From assembly GCA_032358165.1 (NCBI GenBank), contig JAALGY010000037.1, positions 335,001-399,000 of the forward strand: a stretch of 64,000 nt of DNA, written 5' to 3'. The translations under genes were made by a program, and so were the position numbers. This document shows positions 1-10,284 of the stretch, one piece after another (position 1 is the stretch's first letter; each line of letters begins with the position of its first letter). The notes beneath the pieces are model-generated. The model did no database searches. It was not told where the DNA came from and worked only from the letters and a program-made list of their open reading frames with translations. This DNA is from Diplosphaera chodatii (lineage: Eukaryota; Chlorophyta; Trebouxiophyceae; Prasiolales; Stichococcaceae).

Positions 1-80
1 CAATCAACCGGCCAGCCACCCTGTCAAGCGCCGCAGGTCGACAGGAGGGCTAGCCGGGCTGTTTCCTGCGGTGCATACAG

Positions 81-238
81 CTGGGAATGGGGTAATGGCA
101 GCACCAGAGGTGTCAGAGCTCTGGTACAAGAAGCGCACGCCGAAGCCTGTCAAGCCGTTCGTGGCAGAGACATCCAAGGAGTACAACCGCCGGCAGCGGG
201 CAGAGGCAGCCTCCTGCCGGCAGCCCAGAAGACGATGA
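81..238 (+). CDS. 3'-terminal exon of an unrecognised gene (partial)
   Basis: An acceptor-like site (gcatacag) precedes an open frame that ends at TGA 236-238. It contains the peptide SELWYKKRTPKPVKPFVAE followed by a basic, Arg-rich tail. An in-frame ATG lies at 95. I do not recognise the family; the Lys/Arg content could suit a nuclear or RNA-associated protein, but that is a guess. Upstream exons would lie outside the window. The coding claim rests only on frame openness, amino-acid composition and the acceptor, so it could be chance. Confidence 0.3.
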
Positions 239-998
239 CAGCGGAGCCAAACACACTGTGAGCCAAGTCAGATCTGTCCACCTACAGCAGAGCAGTGGGT
301 GCAAACGGCATAGTGTCGGGAGCAAGCATAGCAATTAGCTGGGACGGTGCACTGCATGGGCTCATGGGCTCATTCCGGCTCTGGCATATCAATGCTGGGA
401 TTCAAGCAGCGGGCATTACAAACATAGGGTTACTGCTTCCCTGTACAAGGTTACAACAGGACACTGCATGCATTGTTAGTTTCGCACGTGTGACTTTTGA
501 GCACCGTGCGCAGGGTGTAAGCATGTGGACAGCGCTGTGGCACGAATCTTTTGGCTGATTGTCTGGTTTACTGCCATAACAAAGACTTCAAGACAGGAGA
601 ATAGACTCATCACCAAACCGCTGCGACTCACACAATCTGCAGTTGCTCGCACTATAGCAAGCCAATGACACGCACTCATGGTGCGTTCGCTGGTGAGGTG
701 CTAGCTCCAACCATCACCGTTTCAGGGCCCTCAAAATTGCTGCAAGCATGCAAGCAGGCTACCCATGATATACTGCGTGCGCCCTCACACTCAAACCCCT
801 TGAATATTACAAACAGCTATTCGAACACACGTCACACAGTGTCCGCTGTCACCGACAACCGGGATGCCTGCTTTCCGACTGACGCAGAACATCAGCGGCT
901 TCCTGCGGGAACATCACTTGGCGCAGCCACACCCCAACTCACTCTCTTCTCTCCCTTCAGCACATGTTCTCCGCCTAATGGTGGCGTGCCAGCTGCGT
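239..998. other. intergenic/3' UTR interval
   Basis: Lies between the tail of the first gene and the stop of the desaturase on the other strand (convergent). Open frames here are short and show no recognisable protein. I see no RNA gene or repeat. Confidence 0.5.
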
Positions 999-3918
999 TC
1001 AAGGTGCAGCAGCAGGTGTAAACCTGAGCCTCTCCTGTGCCTTCTCGCTCCTGCAGAGCATCCAGACAAATGGCATCACAGCATGTCCTGGAAGGCTTGG
1101 AATGGCATGTTGACCAAGTGCGCCTGATGGAAGCAGGACCGCGACTAATGGGGCTGAGAAGAAAGACGCACGGCAGCTTGACATTGCTGGCCAGGCCCAG
1201 CCGTCGCAGCAAGCTGACGACCTGCCATGTCATGTCGAACTGCGCAAAACAACAACCACAAGTTGACGTAGTAGTAGGCAGCAAGATGAAGGATTGGCCA
1301 GCACATCAATCAAGCACACTAGCTAGTTGGTGTTGCCCTCAGGTTCGCTAAATTGCACTCACCTGGCCCTTCTCGAAGCCATGACGCGCTGAATACTCAA
1401 AAGCTGCACACAGACAATGCAGCTCGTGTGTACACTCCGTCCAGATTCTACGAGACTGTCAGACTTGCACATGGTGGCACCCCTGATTACGCTGCTCCTC
1501 GTGCACATTGACAAAAGCTCACCGTGGTGGTTGTTGTGCCAGCCCTCACCAAACGCCAGCACTGCAACCCACCTGTGCACGCGCGGCACACACCATTGAC
1601 AAATTGCTCACCAAGCAAGACTGCACTATTGCACACTGACGCTGGTCCACTGAGCCTGTACAGGTGACGTGATGCATGTGGCCGCACCAGTTGTTGCGCG
1701 ACTGGTCGCCGGTGTTGAAGCTCTGGCTGCCCCACACGTGCGATGCTGAGTTGACGAACCAGGTGATGTGGTACACCCACACAGCCCGCAGCGCCCCGCC
1801 CCACACCTGAGCACATGCCACGCCAGCTAAGGTTGGAAGGTTGTCGCGACAGCAAAGCTTGCCCCAAGTCGTGACTTCTTTGCTGCAATGTGGTATGAGG
1901 TGTCAACACACGAGTGCACTACTGCTGTGCTACTTGGGAGACTGAGAGTACGTGCCACCCACTAGTCTGCACAGGAACTAGCAGGGCGAAGGGCGGCCGT
2001 GTGGTGCACAACAGCACATGTCGCGCCGCACCAGGGCGGGCAGGCCGCCCAGGGCGTACAGGGCTGCGAAGCTGGCGACCACGTGCCACGGGTACGTGCG
2101 CTGGATGAAGCTGTAGAAAGGCTGCACGTCCATGTCGCTGGTGTTGCCGCGGCACCCCACCCGCTCCATGGTCGACTGCACCGCGTCGGGGGCCGGCAGT
2201 TGGCAGTGAGGCATCGCACCAGGCGCAAGGCACAGGAGTCACACTTTGTCGCAACTCAGCACGACGCCAGAGGGCGACTGCCTGCAGCATGCAACCCACA
2301 AAGTGCAACTGCAAGGGGCCCACCTTCTCGTCGAGCAGCCAGCCCATGTGGGACCACCAGAAGCCCTCGTAGGGGGAGTGCGGGTCCAGCGGCGTGTCCG
2401 TGTGCAGGTGGTGGAAGCGGTGGCTGGACACCCACTCCGTCGGGTCACCCTGCAGCGGGACCACTAGCAGTGGCCTTCACCTCCCTGCTCTGCAGACATG
2501 CACTCCTTCACGGCACCCTGGACATGCTGCCAAGTGAGCCACCTGCCAGAATCAGTGTGTGCACAGGAGTGACCCGGGCCCGCACAGCTGATGGAAGCCC
2601 ACCTGCACGGCGAGCACGCCGCAGTAGGCGAGCGCGTACTCGAGCCACTTGGGCGTCTGGAAGCTGCGGTGCGACAGCTGCCGGTGGAACGACAGCGTGA
2701 TGCCCAGGCACCTGCAGGGTCAGGTGAACGCGGGTTTACACACGCCAGTGGAAGCTGAGCATGCCGCCGTCCACGTGCCGTGTTTGCCAATCATGAGCAG
2801 CTCAGCAGGGGGTGTCACTGGAGAACACAGGGGCAGCTGCAGACGCTGCAAGGTCTGCTCACCCTGTGACGAAGTAGGATGCAAAAAACAGGCCGACCAT
2901 GGGCCAGGAGAACGTGGCGGGCGCCAGCAGGCACAGCCCGTGCATCACAGCCATGAAGCCAATGTAGATGAAGTCCGTCTTCTCCCACGTCCGCTGCAGC
3001 CACCTGTTGCGCTTGCGTGTCGCCGCGACTGTCGACAGCAGCACCCGCTTCGCATCTGGCTCCGCCTGCGAGAAGCAGGAATCCGGCGTGACGGATTTGA
3101 TCTCCATGGAGCCCCTGAGAGTGGCTGCACAACAACATGCAGCCTGCGCCGCAGAACAGTGATGCATGCCAAGTGGTATACCTGCTGCGCCGCAGGGTTG
3201 GGCTTTGGCACCGGTTTCTTCACGTCCAGTGGCATCGTGGCAAACAGGTGGTCATACTGCTTGCTGTAGGACAGCTGCCCAAACGTCGCTGGGATGCGCG
3301 CTGGCAGGCCGCTGGTGTCGGGCGACAGCGGCGACATGTTGTGGGCATTGGGGGCATCGGGGCTGCTGATCAGATCCGCCGGAGCCTCTGCCACCTCTGC
3401 CGCCGCTGCAGCTGCAACTCTGCGTGGGGCACGTCACGCATCAGCACCTCTCAGGGACCCACGGCGCGGTCGCTCAGGTGGAGGAACTTACCATGTGCAT
3501 GTATTTCAGAACTGAGCAAGTAGTACAGGCAGCAAACGCAAATCGCTCGTGATATAGAGCAGTCGGCACTGCCATGTGCGATTGTGACATGCTGAGCCAC
3601 TACACCCCGGCATCCTCTTGATAAAATGTACAGACCTTCAAAGGCGAAGGCGTGTGCAGCCACGCAGACTTGCGCACATCCACCACATTAGCTTCGATCA
3701 TTCAAAGCGATGTGACAACGGCCACACAGCTGAGCCCACCTACTGGCCTGCGCGATGACGGCCCCAGGTCTGGTGGCTGGCCTGTGACGTGCCACGAACT
3801 GCGGGCGGCACCGCTGGGCAGCTGCAACGGGCAGCCGCGCGCCGTCGGGCAGCCTCTGATGCAGTACGTGGGAGGCGCCGGTCACCGCCGTCCGCTGCTG
3901 CGCGGTCGCCAGAGCCAT
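999..3918 (-). CDS. FAD5: plastid acyl-lipid Delta9-type desaturase (FAD5/ADS family)
   Basis: Predicted 448 residues from 12 exons: 3918-3740, 3511-3492, 3417-3182, 3065-2863, 2711-2603, 2449-2324, 2175-2032, 1806-1688, 1572-1523, 1403-1363, 1239-1172 and 1050-999. All phases match, though the 3417 acceptor has a nearby alternative. The start MALATAQQRTAVTGASHV opens an Arg/Ala-rich chloroplast transit peptide. The three His boxes of membrane di-iron desaturases are present: HRQLSH, HRFHH and EGWHNNHH. Hydrophobic segments flank the first box, as in the family, and the C-terminus is FTPAAAP. The enzyme should put a double bond into a saturated acyl chain of a plastid lipid. In algae and plants the closest named members act on palmitate of MGDG, but regio- and substrate specificity cannot be read from sequence. 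It is divergent from the BAP31-like gene. Confidence 0.93.
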
Positions 3919-4357
3919 GTCAGCCCGCTGTGCTGTGTGGCGGAGGCGCACCCGGCCCGAATGCCAAACGGACCTGGTCTTATCAGCGCCGCCCCGCCGG
4001 CACTGCGGCCCTGTTGCTGACCTTTTAATGGTAGTATGGATTGCTTAGCAAAGTGCTGGCACGGATTGCGCTGCACCCGCGCTCTGCATGCAATATCTGG
4101 CTTGATCTCAGTACCAGGGGTTTAAAAAGCTCTTCGCCGCTGCTTCCTGCTGGCTTCGTCGCTGCTTCCAGGAGGTCTCGACCAATATGCAGGAGTCTGG
4201 CGGTGCACGTACCGACAACGGTATGTTCTAGTGACAGCCTCCTCGACAAACGATAGCTGGTGCGACACTGCCAGCCGCTGTTGCTGCGTGCAAGTGTGCG
4301 GTATCTGTGTGTCCAGCCGCTGGCGTCAGCTTCGATCTACACTCCGACACCAGCAAG
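3919..4357. promoter_or_regulatory. divergent promoter interval, desaturase / BAP31-like gene
   Basis: About 440 bases separate two predicted start codons on opposite strands, so both promoters and 5' leaders must fit here. An A/T-rich tttaaaaag element near 4121 is the only TATA-like stretch I noticed. No conserved operator can be named. Confidence 0.45.
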
Positions 4358-5556
4358 ATGAGCTGGAGGCTGATCGTGAGCACGATATCTGACCTGTGCT
4401 TGGCATGTTGGCCGCCTTCATCGTATCTTGCTTCCCAGCCTTAACCGCACAGCATAATGCCCTCTGCCTTGACATCCCGACTTTGCAGCTGAACGTGCAG
4501 AACATTGATCACATTGTCAACCACGCAGGTCGACTTTTGCCTGCCGATCCCGATTGTCGCCACCGCTTTGCTGCTGGCGCCGGCACCACGGTGCGCTGCA
4601 TGGTCAACACCATATCGACCGCATGCGGGGCAGTTGCGGAAAGACTCGAGGCATGACAGAAGTGATTGCTGAGCAGTTGGCTATGCGTCCTCTGCCCTCA
4701 GATGGTTCACAAGGGGCGTGCTGCAGCTGGTCGAGCGCACACTCGGCCTTGAGTTCTGTGAGTCCTTCTCACACCCTGAATATTGCATGTCAAGCCACAG
4801 CATTGCTTCTGCGGCAGACCACTGTCGGGTGTGCTACTCGATGGGCTGATGCTCATGTTTACAAGCACGCCATGAGACTTGTACTTACATCTTACTTGTG
4901 GCCTGCAGTCCACACCTTCAAATTGCTGCACGTCATGCTGTTCATCAGCGGCGCCACATTCCTTGGTAAGCAGCACCGCTGTTTGTGCCTAGTATATGAC
5001 AGTTCAGGTGGTGCAGCGAATTGCGCATGAGGCACAGGGTGAAGCAGCTCGGATGGCAGGGTAGGCTGTACCTCACTGAGGTATGATGATCATGTTTGCT
5101 GCAGCTTCAACTCGGACGACAGCGCAGCTGTATGCCAGCAAGGACTCGCATGATCCAATGGTCAATGCGGTGCCAAACATGCTGAGCGCCTCGCTGGGGA
5201 AGCGCTGGCGTGCTGAAAGGAACTTCTGGATCAGCTTCCTCACCTTCTTCAGCTGGATGTGCGGAGTTGATCTTGTGGCACTTTTGCACATACAGATCTG
5301 CCATCTGCCTGTGTGTCAACCTTATGGTTGTCGTAGGCGTGCCCTGCACATGGTCAACGACATATGGCCAAGGACACTCGGGGGTTTGCACTGCAGGGTT
5401 CTGGCCCGCCTGTATGTGGTCGTGCGGCGCCTGGTGCTGCTGAACGATGAGAACATGGCCCTGAAGGGCGGCCCATTGCCAGAGGATAAGCGTGCATCGG
5501 AGCTGCCCCTGGATGCTGACACAGCACCATCGGCACCACCGAAGAAGATGGAGTAA
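4358..5556 (+). CDS. BAP31/BAP29-like ER membrane protein
   Basis: Six exons with matching phases (4358-4375, 4529-4590, 4702-4757, 4909-4965, 5105-5258, 5397-5556) give 168 residues. The first exon codes only MSWRLI. Three hydrophobic segments follow: around IPIVATALLLAP, around KLLHVMLFISGATFL, and ERNFWISFLTFFSW running into RLYVVVRRL. This is the three-helix layout of BAP31/BAP29 relatives, and the third segment resembles plant members in the helix-plus-Arg pattern. The charged C-terminal tail ends in KKME, a KKxx dilysine signal like that of animal BAP31, expected to retain the protein in the ER. BAP31 proteins escort membrane proteins for ER export or quality control. The family call rests on topology, local resemblance and the tail; the tail is shorter than in animal members and lacks a long coiled coil. 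Confidence 0.75.
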
Positions 5557-6087
5557 GCAAGACAGATCAGGGTTGGTATCAGGCAGCAAGTCACACCCTC
5601 AAAGTGTATGTCGCCTGTGTTGTGGGTGGTCAACTGAGCTTCATCAGTGTTGCTACTAGTGCCATTATGTTTTGAAGCCCGGTACATCGAGTCTCAGAAC
5701 TGTGCAAAGGTGTTCGGCAAACGGTTTAGAAGGCGTCCTTGCCATGGCACTTCTTGCTGCTACCCTCTGGCTGCTCGCCTTCTGTCCGCTCGCCATCAAT
5801 GTCGTCTCCACAGTGTTTTCGTTTTACAGCTGTGAAAATCATGGCCCCTCCTGTTCGACAGAGTGCACTTGCTTGCACAAGACACTATAAATGGCAATTT
5901 CAAGTTGCAGTGCAGCTGCTCCTTCACTAGTTAGACAGTGCAGCACAGAGAGGGCTAGCATCTCACCTGGTGGAGACACCGGCTGCTGGACTGGTACAGC
6001 CCTTGGTGACACTTGCTGTGCCCTCTGCTTGCCAGCTGGTGTGCCCTTGTCGTCAGCGCTCACATCTGACAGACATGCCAGCCGGTG
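5557..6087. other. intergenic interval between convergent genes
   Basis: Short open frames on both strands (for example 5839-6063 on the minus strand) lack recognisable domains. Part may be 3' UTR of the flanking genes. No RNA or repeat seen. Confidence 0.4.
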
Positions 6088-8560
6088 TCACGCCAGTAGC
6101 ACATGGAGGCATTCCTTCATGCGCTGCAGTGCCAGTGCAGGTGGTCGGCTGCTGCCTGTAGCCATGATGCTGACCGAGCAGACCTGGCCTGCCAGCAGCA
6201 GAGCTGCAGTTAGACAACCATCCTACTCACCTAGATCCTGTGGGGTGGCGTCACTGCGCCCCTCCGCTGCCTGGGGTGCTGGTCCGGGCCCTGTGCCCTG
6301 CAAGGTGGCAAGATCATGTGTCCTGCTGTTTGGGCCTATGCCCTGCTGGCTGCGTTTTGATGGTCATATGGCTCCTGCAAGCCAACGACCCCGTCATGGG
6401 CTGGCGTCGCTGCACAGATGAGGATGCCTTGTCTGGGGTGCATGCAGGACAACCAGTGCCACTCGGCTGATGCTTCCGTGTGTCTGAAAACAGACATGAT
6501 GATGCATGCCAATTGACAGTAGGGCAATGTGAGCTGCCATCATTGTGCTGGCCTCAGTAGCTCCATCACGCTTGGCTGAGGGTGCAGCCTGCATGCTCTG
6601 ATCCACTGTAGCACGCAGTGCAGCAAGCTGTCTGCTGGTCTCCTGCCCGCTCTGCATCAGCTTCTCCAGCAGCTGCCCTTGCACCTCATGACACAACATT
6701 CTGCTTATTACCTTTTGTCAAGGGAAGCACTTGTTGGTGGTGACCCTGTCTTTCGAAAATATGCCAGGAAGCAGGTTGCCAAGGGATGTCTGAGAAACAC
6801 GAGCCATGCATGACGCACCTTGATCTGCTGCATCAGGAAGGTGCGCTCCTTCCACAGTGCTGACACCCGCTCGTCTAGCACGCTCTTCTGTTCCTCAAGG
6901 CATCGAGCTCTCCTGCATGCGCAGCAAGCAGCATTGTTAAGCTGTCTGTCCGCACACCTCCTCCGCATGTGTGTGGTAGGATACCTTGCACAGCAGACAT
7001 TTCACCTTGCTGCATCATCTACTCGTTGCACTGCATTCTGCAGGCTAGCCTGCTTGTCTGCATGCTGCTTCTGCTCCTTGCGGAGGGCTGCCTTGAGGCT
7101 GCTGAAGGCCTGTTGCCGCTTTGCAAGCTGGCCTGCGCTGTAACATGAGTTCAGAAGCACGTTCCACACGCCTGTAGTATGCACATGCATGGATCCGCTT
7201 CTCACCTGTCAAGGTGTCATTCACTGCGACAACATGCTTCATGCGCTCCTGATGCGCCATCACTGCGCAAGAGTCACACATGCTATGATGGTTGTGTCAT
7301 TGCTGGACGTGCATTGTTTGCTGTGAAAGTAACGAGCAACGATCACCGCGTGCATCGTGCTGCTCGCTTTCTTTCTGTAGCACTGCGAGAGTTTGCTTCA
7401 CAGATGCAACTTCCCCTGCAGGGCAGCAAGTCATCGCAAGTTTGGACCCAAGTCTTCTGCATACAGCAAACATACCCAGATGCACACATGCACTGGGTTA
7501 CGCACCTGCTACAGCATCCACAAGCTGCCGATGCGATTGGCATTTTGCCTGCAGCGATGTCAGATCCTCCTGCTTGGCTTGCAGTTGCTGCTGCAACTCC
7601 ATGCACTGCACCTGCAGGCAGATACTAGCATCGGACATGCGCAACACACAACATGGGAGTGCGGCATCAGCGAAATGCGAAAATATGCAAAATCAGAGAT
7701 GCTTGCTGACCTTGCTACCTTCTTCTGATGTGGAGAATCGCGACAGCACCAGCTTCAGCTCCTGTGTCCGAGCATCCAGCTCCAGCTTGGCCTCTGCTGC
7801 CTGTTGCCGAGATGCCTCTACCTGCAGCGTGTCATTGAGGGGTATGCATGCATTCTGCATGATTTGATGTGAAGTTATTCGCGCTCTTCGTCATGCTGGT
7901 GCATCGGTCCCACCTGTTCCTGCATCTTGACAACCTCGGCTGCATGCTGCTTGCCCGCCTGCGCATGCGCATCCTTGAAGCCTCCCAATGCTTCGCCCAG
8001 TTGCTGCTTCTCCTGACGCATCGAGCTTCATACTAATGGCAATTTGCAACAAGTATCATGTGATGTGATATCAGGCCCTCACCACAGCATCAGCGTGCTG
8101 CCGTCATCATGTCATCACCTTGCTGACCGCCTGCAGCTGCTGCTGTGCGCGGGCAAGCCTGGCTGCCATCGTTTCAGCATCCTTCTCAAGGTCCGTCACA
8201 CGCGAGCGCAGCCGTGACATGATCAGCGTTGGATTGGCTGCCTGCTGAGACATGATGTGCACAAATACCCGCTGCACCTGGCCCAACGTAGTACCCGCAG
8301 CTGAACGTGATCGATGGCTCTGGATCTCTTCACAGGCTTGTTGCGGGAAGTATTGCCACGATGTTGTCAGCCTCAACGTCCGCACCGCCAGCCTGTGACA
8401 CAGCATGACCATGGACCTGTGGCCCCTCCCAGAATTCGGTTCAGGGCTGCGAACTCGAGCTTCTTCACAGCGCTGCCCACCCGCAGCCAAGCAATCACAG
8501 ACCTGTGCAGGAACTGTGTTGCTTGCGATCACCGTCTCAACGACCGAATCGCGCCATCGG
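6088..8560 (-). CDS. long coiled-coil protein, unrecognised
   Basis: A run of short minus-strand exons, each bounded by GT and AG, codes almost pure heptad-like helix rich in Gln, Glu, Lys, Ala and Leu. Examples in N-to-C order: SAVKKLEFAALNRI (near 8460), RLRSRVTDLEKDAETM (8200), EKQQLGEALGGFKDAHA (7980), AAEAKLELDARTQELKL (7780), MELQQQLQAKQEDLTSLQ (7570), VASVKQTLAVLQKESEQ (7390), QQAFSSLKAALRKEQKQ (7100), EQKSVLDERVSALWKER (6880) and GQLLEKLMQSGQETSRQ (6660). A plausible last exon ends at TGA near 6088 with MKECLHVLLA. The N-terminal exon joins and the start codon are unresolved. It is most likely a structural or scaffold protein. With two other ciliary/centriolar genes in the window, a cytoskeletal role is possible but not shown. 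Divergent from P5CR. Confidence 0.6.
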
Positions 8561-8650
8561 CTTTGCTGTGAACTGCGTCGCCTTTCTTGAAGTGCGAGGC
8601 GGCTCTGACTCACCTGCACAGTGTGTGTTGTGAACACTCCAACGGGCAAC

Positions 8651-10105
8651 ATGGGTGACAGCAAAGGCTCCAAGAAGGTTGCACGGTCCATCGGCTTCAT
8701 TGGTGCCGGCCAGGTGGGGTGTCACATATGGATGCAACCATGCGAGAGTCGTACAGGCTTGGGATCATGCTTACCCAACGCATCCCTGTTGGTTTGCGCA
8801 GATGGCGGAGGCGTTGGCGCGTGGTTTCGTCTCCAAGAATGTTGCTTCAGCGGACAACATGTTTTGCTTCGATCCATCAGAGGAGCGTAAGCAAGTGTTC
8901 AAAGAGTTTGGCGTCACGCCGTGCACTGACAGCAAGGAGGTCGTCAGCAAGGGCCGCCTCATATTCATCGCCGTGAAGCCCCAGTACGTGAAGACGGTAC
9001 TGGAGGAGGTGAAGGGGCAGCTCAGCGACGAGCATGTCATCGTGTCCATCGCCGCCGGTGTGCCGCTCTCAGTTCTGGAGGTGAGGCCACCGTCTGCAGT
9101 GTCGGTCTGGCAGTGCCTGGGCACAGGACATCCAGCTGTTGGCACGGTTGAACCGGGCCGCGACGGCAGTGACTAGTCACGCCGTTGTGTTGTGCGGAAT
9201 GCGGCCGCAGCACACTGTTTCAGCTTTGGAGATGCCACGGTGGTTTTCTTTGCAGGCTGCTGCAGGCAGCAATGCTCACCTGATCCGCGTGATGCCCAAC
9301 ACGCCGTGCCTGGTGGGCGAGAGCGCGTCGGCCATGTGCCTGGGCGGCAAGGCCAACGAGAAGGACGGCGAGGATGTGCACACGCTCTTTGCGGCTGTGG
9401 GCAAGATCTTCAAGGTCAGCTTACACCTGGAACGTGGCATCTGTGCGCAGTAGATATGCTCACTGATGATCAACTAGGGCATTGCCGCAACCAGCCATTT
9501 CCGTCAACATTATCGCCAGGCACATGGCTTTGTTGGCTGTGCAGGTGGACGAGAAGCTGCTCAGTGCCGTGACGGGCCTCAGCGGCAGCGGGCCCGCCTA
9601 CATCTTTGTCGCCATTGAGGCGCTCTCAGACGGTGGTGTCAAGGTACACAGCAATCCTGCGCAACAGCAGCTGTGAAGCAGGACCGCGGTCGAGCTCTGT
9701 GTAGTTGGCACTGCTGGCCGACATGCAATGCCAGCCGTCATGTGTGTGCAGGCGGGTCTGCCGCGGGACATCGCGCAGCAGCTGGCAGCGCAGACGGTGC
9801 TGGGTGCTGCCAAGATGGTGCTGGAGACCGGCCGCCACCCCGGCGTCCTGAAAGACATGGTCACCTCCCCAGCAGGTCAGCTACTGCTGCATTCCCTGCT
9901 GTATGGTTCTTGCAGGGTGACGGCATGACAGGATGCTGTTATTGATTGTGCAGTCGGAATCACCATCTTGACATGAAGCCGCCATCTCCATGCAGGTACC
10001 ACAATCGCAGGCGTCTATGAGCTTGAGAAGGCCGGCCTCCGGCAGGCGTTCATCACGGCGGTGTGTGCAGCCACAAACAGGGCCGATGAGTTTGCAAAGC
10101 TGTAG
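8651..10105 (+). CDS. P5CR: pyrroline-5-carboxylate reductase
   Basis: Six exons (8651-8713, 8802-9080, 9256-9414, 9545-9643, 9752-9875, 9996-10105) join in phase to 277 residues, the usual family length. The N-terminus carries the NAD(P)H-binding Rossmann turn [13 protein letters not shown]. Family signatures follow: [19 protein letters not shown] [27 protein letters not shown] and the substrate-site region [16 protein letters not shown], ending DEFAKL. The enzyme reduces 1-pyrroline-5-carboxylate to L-proline, the last step of proline synthesis. No clear transit peptide precedes the Rossmann fold, so a cytosolic location is likely. The coiled-coil gene lies head-to-head with it, with little spacer. 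Confidence 0.97.
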
Positions 10106-10284
10106 AGAGGCTGCTACAGAACACGTGGTAGCATGCTCAGGGGCTCAGCATCTGTGTGTGTCAGTTTCAGCATTTTCTCAGGTACACGTTATGGATCAAG
10201 GCCAATGACGGAATAAAAGTCCACAGAAGTGCAATCGTGTGATTGAAGGCGACATCATTCGGGATGCTCAAACGACCTTGTTGC

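Noticed and set aside
10205..10215. AATAAA element after P5CR as a polyadenylation signal
   Set aside because: Found once. No consistent AATAAA or TGTAA signal follows the other genes, so I do not assign it.
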